Source: Ceratodon purpureus (taxonomy: Eukaryota > Streptophyta > Bryopsida > Pseudoditrichales > Ditrichaceae). From it: 64,000 nucleotides of DNA. Location of the stretch: assembly GCA_014871385.1 (NCBI GenBank), contig CM026428.1, positions 294,653 to 358,652 on the forward strand. The letters are read 5' to 3'. A program made the translations under genes and the position numbers. This document shows positions 11,823 through 21,342 of the stretch, piece by piece; positions within the stretch are counted from its first letter, which is position 1, and each line of letters begins with the position of its first letter. The notes under the pieces are model-generated. The model made no database searches, was not told where the DNA came from, and was given only the letters and a program-made list of their open reading frames with translations.

Positions 11823-14636
11823 TTACAGCTTCTCAATAAGCTTCTCCATGTGCCTATCCAGATTCCCCATGAATCCATTGGCCACCTCTATACTATGAGC
11901 CATATTCTTACTGTTGTCTATAAGTTGGGAGATGAGATCTAGAGATTTCTCCTGAAATTTCATCTTTGTAGGCACCTTTGTCTCTGTAGTTGTTGAAGTA
12001 GGCATTGACTCCTCATTTTCCTCGTCCTCTTCTCTAGTAGCATGTGGATTGCTTGTGTCGTCAATGGAAGCGGAAATGTGTTTCACCACAGCCCCGTTGT
12101 GATGATACCACGTGTCCATTGCATCATAGAACTTGCATGTGTGACGTGACTCACCAGAAATGCTGTTTGCTTGCTTATCTTCCTTGTATGTCTTCAAAAC
12201 ATCCAGAAATTTGTTCTTGCAAGCCTTCTGTGTCTTCTTGAAGTTAGGAATGAGGCACAAAAGCCTTGAGTGCAACTTCAACCACATGTTCACTCCTGAA
12301 CCACATGAATATTGATAAAATTAGAAGTGAGCTGTGAAAGATAGGAACTCAAAAACATACAAATAGGATGGCTTTTGCAACATCATCAAAAGTAAAGTGC
12401 AGAATGTCCATCACATAATCCACTACATCTGTCCTATTCTGACATACCATAATAAAAACTTCCAACAGGCAACAGTAACTGTGAACTTAAATGAAGAACA
12501 AACCTCGTAGAAAAGGTTTCCCCTTTCTCAAGGTTCGTAGAATATGAAAACACTTCAAACACAGTGTCTGAAACAGATGAACTCGTATGGATGACCACAA
12601 ACCTTTCTCGCATTTAACTGAAAGCATCTAATTATTCTTGTTGATAGAATCAACTTCTGACAAGCTTCGGTTACAAAAAAACTACTAGTAAGCCTGTTAA
12701 TTGTTGAACTAGCCAACGAATAGTCACTGCAGAATGTGACTACATGCTCAGAACACACTAACCAAGAAATACAAGCAAAGTACTATCACTGAGTTGCCTT
12801 CGACGATCCTGCCCCTGCTAGTAAGGTTTGAGCATGAGTAAATCACCGACACAAGAAATCTGTATTCAAATTTGCAGAAAACACTTCCTACGAGCTCTTG
12901 CAAAATACCATAAACCCACCTCATCCACTTCTTACAAGTGTGTCTGACAAAACATTCCCTGACATTTTACAAATGGGCTATGTCCGACCCATACGGCAGT
13001 TAACCATGAAGTTAACCATGCCATTGGGATACCAAAAATTATACAGATCACAGGGACTTTAATTTAGGCTCACGTCTCTCAAGGTACAGACAGTTGCGTT
13101 CAAAACAGCAACGACATCTGCTGTGAATGATTCCATCCTGTGAATTTAAATGTAGAGACTCCTACTCTCGTTGCAATTTAATTAGTGGCAAACCTGCAAG
13201 CCTCTCTACACCCAAAAAAAAATAGATACATTACAAAATACCCGGACTCTCCTCACCACATCAATGGACTCAGAAGCAGAAGCTAAGACCAGTAAAGGTT
13301 GTCAAAACAGAGTCTAAGTTCCAAAAGTTGTATTATAAAGTAAACATGAAAGCTTAAGCAACAAGCCACTTGCAATTTGAACTATGAATGGAAATTGTGT
13401 ACGTGAATATGAGTTTCAGCCAAGTTCATGTAGATCACTTAATACATGCCATTTATATGTGATCTGCATGGCCGTATTCCAACTTCGCGGTATCATAGAT
13501 GGAATCTACATTAAAAAGAAGTAATCCATATTTGCATTCACTACTTTATTCCTTAGTAATAGCATGACCAACTCACTAATTGACTCGCTCCCTCACTCGG
13601 ACAAGCCCACACATATGTCATTGATGTATTCACTAACAACTTTCAACATCATTTAAAATTGAAAGATCAGACTGCGAATTCAAATGAAACTTGTAACAAC
13701 GGTTACAAGTAATGATATGATACAATACTACGACACATCCTCCTTATGTGACTACAAAACACTGTTCAAGAAGAGATAAATGCTCAAGCAGATGTTCAAA
13801 AAACGATACAAGGAACCAACCAATAACCCAGGTGGGGAAAAACTAAAACGGTATGCCTGTAGACTTCGACCTTTCACTAAGAGGGTCAGGAGTGCACAAA
13901 CAGAGCCGGTAGTTACATAAGACATTGGCTGTACAATGTGTACTTGACACAAGACACTCATATCACTACACATCACCGACGGCATGCTTTAAAAAGCAAA
14001 CACCGAATCTAAACACAAGAAGCACCAAAACTGAGAACTTGTTAACTTCCAACAAAGATTTACCAGTCAGATTCAAGGGCTATGACTTTTCCTCTGTCAC
14101 GAAGAGGTAGAGTCTCTCGAAAGTATGCTGTGATCGACCTTTGTGATAAAAATGTAGATAACTTCATGAAGTTGACTTACTACAGACACAACTCTTCTAG
14201 TTTATAAGCAGTTGCTGAGATTCACCTGACTTTTGGAATCTATTGTCAACCGAAACGTCACGAATTGTTTTAAAACCAAATCTGCTACTGTATGTGCATC
14301 TATTCGGCACCATCTGCAATACCACATTCGAAAGCACTTCACATATGAACTGAAGAAGAATTGGAAAGTACCTTGTTTTTTTGCATTCTTCTGGAACTCC
14401 GGCTGCATCTCTCCCTTTAGTTGAATTAAGGTTTCAACCTCACTATCGAGCCAATTCTGTTTGTTATCCTCATCTTCGGTTTTGGGTTCTTTCATTTTAG
14501 GTTGTTTTTTAGCCTTCTTTGGGGGAGGTGCGGCCACTACCTTAACGTCATCATCCTCATTGGCCTCCTCCCTGAGCACGTTCCTCTTTGCAGCCACAGA
14601 CGCATAATTGTTTCCTGCCATGTTCTTACTCTGCAC
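11823..14636 (-). CDS. trihelix/Myb-type DNA-binding protein of the Harbinger element
   Basis: Two exons: 14372 to about 14636 (start at 14636, or at the inner ATG giving MAGNNYASVAA) and 11823-12295, separated by a 2.1-kb intron with GT (after CAAG) and AG borders and matching phase. Exon 1 encodes a basic/acidic leader with PPPKKAKKQPK (possible nuclear signal), then NWLDSEVETLIQLKGEM. Exon 2 continues with NMWLKLHSRLL and CKNKFLDVLKTYKEDK. The spaced aromatic residues across the splice junction fit the trihelix fold. Its C-terminal part is a predicted coiled coil (LIDNSKNMAHSIEVANGFM). In PIF/Harbinger elements a Myb-like partner imports the transposase and binds the ends. Its position inside the TIRs supports that role rather than a host function. 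Confidence 0.75.
12296..14371 (-). other. intron of the trihelix gene
   Basis: GT donor at 14370-14371 and AG acceptor at 12296-12297, read on the minus strand. No other coding exon was recognised inside. Confidence 0.6.
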
Positions 14637-15958
14637 ACATCAACCACATTTGTGAATGAGTCATTTGAACCTCTCAGAAAATTGCAAGTTTAACTACGAA
14701 TTCAAATTCTACTCTGAATCTGATCTTCAAATTCAACTCTGAATCTGATTTTCAAATTCTACTTTGAATCTGACCTTGAAATTCACTAAGCAAACCATAC
14801 TGCGTTGTACATACACATATCCCATGATGCCAAGACAGAGACAAATTCCCATAATACATCAATTGTAACATTAAGAATCAAAAACCATAACACAAATTCT
14901 GAAATGTAACAAAAACTGGGAATTTCACAAAACCCCAACTGAAATTCACTACCGTTTCACCTCATAACTGAATCTTCTTCTAACGACCATCAACGTTTTA
15001 TTGAATGAGGTACTTTCTTTTTCAGTACCCAGCTACAAAAAATTGTTGTTCAAACATGCCAACCCAGAGAACGATTGCAGGCGCTTTAATTTAGGTTAAG
15101 AAATTGCATCAGCAAAGATTCTCCCCTTTTACTAAAGCTCAGAATGAAAAATTTCATCAGTGCCAAAGGAAAACAAAAACGACACCAATCTCCATGGTAC
15201 CGTGCAGGAATCTGGAATCGTACCCAACTGAAAATAAACCCAAGACTCAGACCACACGAAGAGTCAGAGACCTCACAGACTGGTGGGGAAAATAATTCTC
15301 TACTCTTATCGGCATTGAAGGCTGAAAGTCACAATTTCAATCTCAAAGCTAAATCATTTCCTTCTCAAGTTCTCAGATTGCACCCAGGAAATCAAAATTC
15401 AATGTACCATATCTTTGTTCCTACACACAGCAGCCGTGCCGTTTCATCTCCCGAGCTCATCCGGAAGAATCCATTCACAATGACTTGTGCACATACCCAT
15501 CTATCAAAACAGCCCAAGCATTAAGTGAGAAACATTACCGAATAATTCCGATGCACGTGACAAAGAGGGAAATCCTTGAGAGCTCGAATTGTTGCAGCAA
15601 TGCTCAGAAGATGGAAATCCTTCCGAGCTCGAATTGTTGCTGCAACGCAGACAAGAGACAGGAGAGAAGAGAGAAAGTAATGGAGGGTGGGGATTTGAAG
15701 GATCCAACGGAGGTGCACAATCGGGTCCAAGTTTCATCTTCGGGCCACGGAAAACCTTGCCTCGATTGCACCTCTTGGGCCCAAAGATTTGGGGCCAAAA
15801 TACTGCCACATAAGCTGCCATGTAGGATATGGTGATCCTTGGGACGGGCCCTAGTATAAAACCCTTGGGCCCGATTTGAGAGAATGGAGCAATTCTATTG
15901 GTTGAAAAGTGGAGAGTTCGGGCCGGCCCTCAATCGGGACCCATGTGTAAACTGGGCC
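14637..15958. other. 5' region of the trihelix gene and right end of Harbinger
   Basis: Non-coding as far as I can tell. Short imperfect repeats of AAATTC plus ACTCTGAATCTGAT occur at about 14700-14790. A duplicated segment with GAAATCCTT and GAGCTCGAATTGTTGC lies at 15567-15643. The last 270 bp are shared with the derivative at 57.6-58.0 kb. Confidence 0.55.
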
Positions 15959-16042
15959 TAAGTTTGGCCGTCAAAACCCCTCTTTTTTATTCAATCCAGT
16001 GCAAGCGAAGTAGAGGCAAGGCGGGCTCTAGACGCTGCCAAG

Positions 16043-18767
16043 ATGGTGAGCATCCGTTTCGTATGAATTTGGTTTGCGTGGTTTTATTGTGTCTGTCTTG
16101 TTTGAGAGAGGGAGCGAGCGGTTGATTTCAGGCTGGTGGTCAGATTCGGGTTTCGTCTCATTGAGGTGGTTTTTACCGTTTTATTTAGGTGAACGTTCCA
16201 AAGACAAAGAAGTCCTTCTGCCCTAGGAAGGCATGCAAGAAGCACACCCTTCACAAAGTCACGCAGTACAAGAAGGGCAAGGACAGCCTATACGCCCAAG
16301 GTTTGCTTGTTTTCCCTCATTACTTTCTGGCAATGGTTGTGAAGGACAGTTTATTGGTTGTCAATAATTCTTGCGTGTCAATTTTACCGTGCATAGGTCG
16401 AGATGCTCTCACTTGAGCGCATAGCGCCTACTGCTCCTGCTTTCAAACCCTAAACTGCGCCCCGAGGTCCCGTTTACTTTTCCCTTCTTTTCGCGGCACT
16501 GTCGTTATTGCAGCTCTTCTCCAGCTATTGCCAATACCGGTATGTATCCCTTTCCCTTCTCTCACAAAATCATCTTTTCCGTCTTCGCTCACATTTATTA
16601 ATCATATCTTTTATTCCCGGAATTGGCATTATTCCACTTTGTCTGCAAGCTGCCTGAATACAATTTGCTTTCACCTTTAGGTTTCCTCTGCTGTCGAGAT
16701 CGAGGTTTTTGAGTGGCTGTTAGCTTCCTGTTTCCTACTATTTTCCTGCATTTGTGTTGTTTGAATTTGTTATGATCTTGTTGAAGTCGGTACACTTGAG
16801 AGGTGCGTTCCGATTTTCGCATGATGTAGTAAGCTTGAATACTTCAAAACAAAAGCTAAAAAAATCTTGGATGCTATTAGTAAAACGAATTGCTTATTTG
16901 GAGCATTTTCTGCTCTCAGGATTGCGATGTTTTTTTTCAAATTTTAATTGAGGAGTTGAGGTTATGACCCCGGTAATGGTTACGAGTACAAATGCCTTTT
17001 TAGTTGTTGATTTGCGGCGTTGTGCGATTTAAGCAAACGTTACAGGAACGAGAGTGCAGGGGGAGAGAACGAGAGTAGCGAGGGCGAGGGTTTCTTCAGG
17101 GTTTGTTACTCGATTGCTGGAAGCGGGCCCTAAGAGGATTGAATGAATTCACCCAGTTCTTGTTTTACAATGTTACTGTATTGGGGTAGGGTATTAGGAC
17201 ATTGTATGTATCCGTTTGTACTGATGTGACCTATGTTATTTTGGTTAGTTCGGAGTCATGCCCAAGCGCAAGCGCACTGCAGATGCCATTTCCACCGATC
17301 AGGTGATGCTCATGCTCGAGCGCTCTGAAGATGCTGCTTCCAGTGATCAGGCGACACCTAAGCGCCAACTGCTTAAAGATGCCATTCATGCGATCGCAGA
17401 GCTACGCAAGACTGTGGAAGGGAATTCTACCGAAATCCGGGTAATCCTTTGCTTTGAAATGTATTCTAATGTCATATCCATGGAAATTGTCTTTGTGGTT
17501 GGTTTGTTTTCTGTATTTTGGTTATTGTCTGATTTTTGGTTCATGATTGGCCTAACCTAAACCATTTTTGTGCCATGCAGCGCCTAAGGAAGAAGGCTGC
17601 CGCGAGCAGGAAATATTCCTTCTGAACGAGTTGGTGGGTTTCATTTCTCAAATTCACAAAACTTCTACACGCCTAAGGTACGATCTTAATTATGTACCTG
17701 ACAAGTTCATAAAGCATATCGGGCAAGTAGACTTCGAGGCACATTGTCAAACATTCCTCGAGGTTGCTGCTCCATCACCTCTGGAGGAACCGGAAGTGAC
17801 ATCTACTTCCACAGTCTGCAACCTCTCTACAATAGTCACGAAGCAGCGGAATGTAGGGACACATTTCAGCGACCCTGAGACGTGCGCGAAGCGGTTGCGA
17901 AACTTCATCCGGAAAAATGAAGACATGTTGATGAAGTGCAGTACGGAGGTGATTTATTGTGTCAAAAATCTGGATCCCATCCGACATTGCTTTATTGGCC
18001 CATATCGGCTCGACCGCCTTGCCGCGGAACGTGTTGTTTGGGTTGCCGCGGCATTGGGATGGAAGACAAGCAAGAAGACAGGTAAACCCTTCTCCTTTAA
18101 TTTTGAGTTAAGTAATTACATGCAACGTTATTCATAGTAAACGTTATTTAACTCATGTTGCATCTTTTAAAAAAGGTTTGATACTCTTTCTGAAAAGCTG
18201 CAATGATTTCAAAAACCACAAGCTGCAACAGCTCAACAAACAGGTGTTTATCAATGGTGTTGAAAAGATTTTAACCGCCAGTGAACATAAGGGACCGACC
18301 TGGCGTATGGAGAAAATGGAAGGGTGGAATTATGCTGAGATTCAGGCCACGTTCATCCTATGCAAGCAGCGAAACATCTTACCTCTCCGATGTCTAATCA
18401 ATGACCTGCAGTACTTCATACTTGAAAACGTGTGGAGCTCGATCACTCACGCACCAGCCATTTCAGCCGCATACTGAATCATGGCCCTCACACAGCATGC
18501 TCTCAAGGTGATTAATCTTCTTATTCGTGTGTGGTTTGGACACTAATCAGTTGGATAAACATGCTTTAGACACTACTATGCATCCTTGTCTTAGTATAAG
18601 GGATTGGGGTTTTGGTAACAATGAGCCTGAAGTCATTAGGTAGATATGTCGGTTTCTTCATAAGCTCTGGTACTCACCGGGCTAACTTGTTTGCTTATGG
18701 TGAACAACGATGCAAGCATTTCGAAATTGGAGGAGACAAGAAGGGCAAGGGAACCACGCTTGTTTAG
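16043..18767 (+). pseudogene. RPL36A: ribosomal protein eL42 (L36a/L44), middle exons missing
   Basis: The gene begins with the usual split start: ATG at 16043-16045, GTGAGC donor, TTTAG acceptor, then 16189-16300. That exon encodes [33 protein letters not shown] and LYAQG, the diagnostic eL42 N-terminus of the cytosolic 60S subunit. The C-terminus RCKHFEIGGDKKGKGTTLV with a TAG stop appears at 18708-18767. The roughly 45 central residues, including the KRRYDRKQSGYGG block and the second zinc-ligand pair, are not found between them, and the last piece has no AG acceptor directly before it. An unrelated gene (17258-18477) lies in the gap. A working copy must exist elsewhere, because the protein is essential. 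Confidence 0.75.
17258..18477 (+). CDS. unrecognised three-exon gene inside the broken eL42 locus
   Basis: Exon 1 17258-17440 starts MPKRKRTADAIS and is basic then polar. Exon 2 17581-18081 and exon 3 18176-18477 have proper GT/AG borders, and the exon 2-3 phase is consistent (KTSKKTG joined to LILFLKSC). The stop is at 18475-18477 (ending APAISAAY). Exon 1 joins exon 2 in a frame reading RLRKKAAASRK and then stops. The long open frame of exon 2 (FLLNELVGFISQIHK, LRNFIRKNEDML, RLAAERVVWVAAALGWKT) is shifted, so there is a frameshift near 17610-17625 or a misjudged splice site. I do not recognise the family. It may be a lineage-specific or decaying gene. Confidence 0.45.
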
Positions 18768-18795
18768 ACACTATACTTGGTCTGCTTGTTTTCTA

Positions 18796-18961
18796 ATACC
18801 CTTACATGGGTGATACCCTTGTGACTAAAGTGTCTACTCTCGAAAGGAGGGAGTAGATCTTTACTCTCATACCTTTGTCCTGTGGACTCTGGCTTGGGGG
18901 TGGATCGAACTGACACTCAATTCACGTCAGTCTCCTCCGGAGACCGAAGTTTCTCTCTCTC
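18796..18961 (+). mobile_element. 166-bp 5'-truncated retrotransposon tail with 15-bp target duplication
   Basis: The 15-mer TCTGCTTGTTTTCTA stands at 18781-18795 and 18962-18976. The insert between them (GTGACTAAAGTGTCTACTCTCG, here given in two halves GTGACTAAAGTG and TCTACTCTCG, then GGCTTGGGGGTGGATC and CTCCTCCGGAGACCG, ending in TCTCTCTC) matches the 3' end of the 11.5-kb retrotransposon read on its own strand at about 34.09-34.24 kb. It lies 28 bp after the eL42 stop codon. A SINE sharing that tail is the alternative. Confidence 0.8.
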
Positions 18962-18976
18962 TCTGCTTGTTTTCTA

Positions 18977-19559
18977 GAACAGAGAAAGTAAGAATTAGAG
19001 ATTCTGTGTACTCCATTGGTTGGAATTGAAAATTTGTTGTTCTAATTGAAGTTTTTCTGTCATCCCATCACTATGCTGAAGAAAGTAATGGCTGCATGTA
19101 TTACCCATGGAAGTCATTACTTGTATGCTCACTTTATTCAAAGAGTGGAGGCTACACTATCTCATACTTCTGTAATCACAAAGCAATGTAGAATTAAACT
19201 CTAGCATCGTCGAAAACCTAGCAACCGCACAAAACTGACTCAAAAACTGCAAAAGAAAATTTGAAAAAAAACAGGTCATATACAACCCTGCCATGGACTG
19301 GACTCCTGGAGCTCCATCTGGTGAATTTCGTGTCCATGGAATGAGAGCGCAGGATTGCACGACCGCAGATGCCATAGCGAAGATCACAATCCAGAGGATA
19401 ATGGGGCAATTGAGGAGGGGGGTGGTGTATCAGCGGATGAGGATTGGATGTTTTTAATCCCATCCTATACCCCGGATGCTGTGCCGAGGGTATAGACAGG
19501 GTATCAGCATCTCTGGGCAGGGGCACTGGGGCAGGGGCAGTGCGGGAGGGAGGGGATTG
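18977..19559. other. no gene recognised
   Basis: Spacer downstream of the eL42 remnant. Open frames on the minus strand are short and Pro-rich, with no motif. Confidence 0.4.
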
Positions 19560-19563
19560 TATA

Positions 19564-19593
19564 GGGTGAGCCCCCCCTGCGGGGGGCTCACCC
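19564..19593. repeat. GC hairpin, GGGTGAGCC family
   Basis: GGGTGAGCCCCCC, a TGC loop and GGGGGGCTCACCC form an almost perfect stem. The flank read on the minus strand (AACGTGGGTTACGCCGGGTGAG) recurs at about 48091-48115 as AACGTGGATTACGCCGGGTGAG. Confidence 0.8.
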
Positions 19594-19654
19594 GGCGTAA
19601 CCCACGTTGCAAACATTTAGATTAGGGCAGCCCTAAGTATGTTCATCGGTATTA

Positions 19655-19943
19655 CCTTGGTTGTCAGTGGCTGGCACTATCCAATTCTGGTGGTCATAGT
19701 CGCTCTCAGTATCTCAGAGGAGGTCGAGAGTTCGTATCTCGCCGGCGACAACTACCTTCGGGCTGCCCGCCTAGCTTGTAAAAGTAACCCCCCCTGCCCG
19801 GGCTTTTTAGCCCCGCGGGCTTTTGGGCGTGGGGGGGGTTTTGGGGAAAACCCCGGCGCCCCAACCGTCGCGGGCGATTCCGCGGCGGGAGGTGCGTCGG
19901 GGAGAATGGAGAAATTTGCAAAAGTGGGTTACGGATTGGCACA
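19655..19943 (+). mobile_element. SINE-like element with tRNA-type head and GC-rich body
   Basis: The head has a T-arm-like GTCGAGAGTTCGTATCTCG (B box) preceded by an A-box-like TGGTGGTCATAGTCG. The body (GGGCTTTTTAGCCCCGCGGG, GGCGCCCCAACCGTCGCGGG, CGGGAGGTGCGTCGGGGAGA) recurs in inverted orientation at 47764-48035 and ends with AAAAGTGGGTTACG. A tRNA-derived, RNA polymerase III SINE is my inference. Confidence 0.55.
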
Positions 19944-20842
19944 GTGCAGTTCAAGTGGGATCCACTTCCGAAGTGGCAGCAGAGTGGACACAAACAAATA
20001 GGAGTAAGTGGACACGCTAACAGAGGCGGCACCATGCACCCCACACAGAGGCTCACACTCCACTTCAGCTCCTCTCCTCTCGATCGGCTAAGCTTAAGGG
20101 AACTAAGTTACTACAGGACTAAGTTACTACTACTGCTTCTTACTTCCACTGTGATAACTTAACTTGTTCTGTCCAGTGTAGAAGCTGCTGCTGCTGCTGC
20201 TGCTGCGCGCAGCCCGCGGGGGCCCAACACCAGGCCACAGCGCAAAGGTAGCCAACTTACAACGACACGAGGGCATGCAGCCTTGCAGCAGCTGAGCCTC
20301 CAACATACCATAGTATTGCACTTGCCCAGTTTCCTTGCTTGTCACTGCGAGCTGGCTCTGCCTCTGCGTTTCAAACAATTTTGTGTCAACAGTGACATAG
20401 GCCAGAATTACCGCCATCGCCAGCCAGTGGCCACGCCCACCTCAGACCTGTACATGTGTTGGAACTTGTAGCCCTAGCGAGCGGAGCAAGGCTGCAAGTG
20501 TAGTCAGTGCATGTTCTGTACGCACGCAGGCAGGCAGGCAGGCAGGCTCCCCCACTAAGTTAAAAACACGTACAACAACGATCGTCGACAGCAAGCTGCG
20601 GGAGGTGCCTGTGCACGGTGCACGGTGCACAGTGAGTCACATTGTGGAGTCCAGACGTTCCAGAGTCCAGACCCTCACTGCACTATTATAAACTAGTTGA
20701 CACTTACGTTAGTGGGTCGAGACTAGTTCCAAGCGCGCCCCCCCCGTCCCTCCCGTCTTGCCCCGCCGCGCCCTGCCCTGCCCTGCCCAGTGCCCAGGAT
20801 TCACAAACACAGTACTACTTCCATTGCGGCTGCCACCTGTGG
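19944..20842. other. upstream region of the small GC-rich gene
   Basis: Holds a CTG repeat (20183-20206), a CAGG repeat (about 20526-20547) and a C-rich stretch at 20736-20790. No coding exon recognised. Confidence 0.5.
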
Positions 20843-20843
20843 C

Positions 20844-20849
20844 TATAAA
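20844..20849 (+). promoter_or_regulatory. TATA box
   Basis: TATAAA lies 77 bp before the ATG of the 20926-21342 gene, within CTATAAAT. It would place transcription start near 20875. Confidence 0.55.
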
Positions 20850-20925
20850 TCTGCGCGCGCGGAGCGATCCTCAGGATATATGCACTCACTTTCCTCCGAT
20901 CGACTCACTCACACATCTGCACGCT

Positions 20926-21342
20926 ATGTCGTCTTCCACGACTTTGCAGGACAGCAGCCCCGAGCGGAGCAGCAGCAGTATCGGCAGCACTGAGCCCGGG
21001 GGCAGTGTGCTAAGGCCGCGGCAGGCAGCTCCACCACCAGCAAGAAATATACTGAGCAACCGCAACGTCTCCGAGATCACGAGATGTCAAGTCACAGGAT
21101 TCGTCAACTTCGTGGAGGCGCAGCCGTCCGTGGGGCGCTTCAAATCTGACGACCAAGAGCCACCGCCATCGCCGTCCACGCTCCTGCACATGACCGCTGG
21201 GTCGCCTGCCCGCATCAAAATCGCTAACGTTGTGGCACCCACAATCGCCCCGGTGTGCAACTACGGTGTTTTCAACCGTGGCAGCGTTAACGAGCGTGAT
21301 CCAGCGTTAGCTCCACACCGCGAGGTCGACTTCTGGGGCTGA
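20926..21342 (+). CDS. small GC-rich protein, 138 residues, unrecognised
   Basis: ATG at 20926 and TGA at 21340-21342; the frame has no intron. The protein starts MSSSTTLQDSSPERSSSS (disordered, Ser-rich), contains RCQVTGFVNFVEAQPSVGRF and a Pro-rich PPPSPSTLL, and ends EVDFWG. Base composition (GC-rich third positions), a TATA box at the right distance and a leader with CTCACTC runs all suggest a real expressed gene. No signal peptide or membrane segment is visible. The frame is open further upstream to 20758, but this ATG lies just after the predicted start of transcription. I do not recognise a family. Confidence 0.55.
   Translation: MSSSTTLQDSSPERSSSSIGSTEPGGSVLRPRQAAPPPARNILSNRNVSEITRCQVTGFVNFVEAQPSVGRFKSDDQEPPPSPSTLLHMTAGSPARIKIANVVAPTIAPVCNYGVFNRGSVNERDPALAPHREVDFWG

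Larger units (their letters stand above)
8042..15958. mobile_element. complete PIF/Harbinger DNA transposon
   Basis: The left end GGGCCAGTTTACACGTG and the inverted right end GGCCCAGTTTACACATG form the terminal repeat. A 3-bp TAA target duplication stands at 8039-8041 and 15959-15961, exactly the TWA preference of PIF/Harbinger. Inside lie the two proteins such elements need: a DDE transposase (9000-10466, +) and a trihelix/Myb-type DNA-binding protein (11823-14636, -), convergently arranged. The 7,917-bp element is structurally full length, but the transposase reading frame has two stop codons. The right end lies only 84 bp before the eL42 start codon. A 315-bp derivative sits at 57643-57957. 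Confidence 0.85.
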
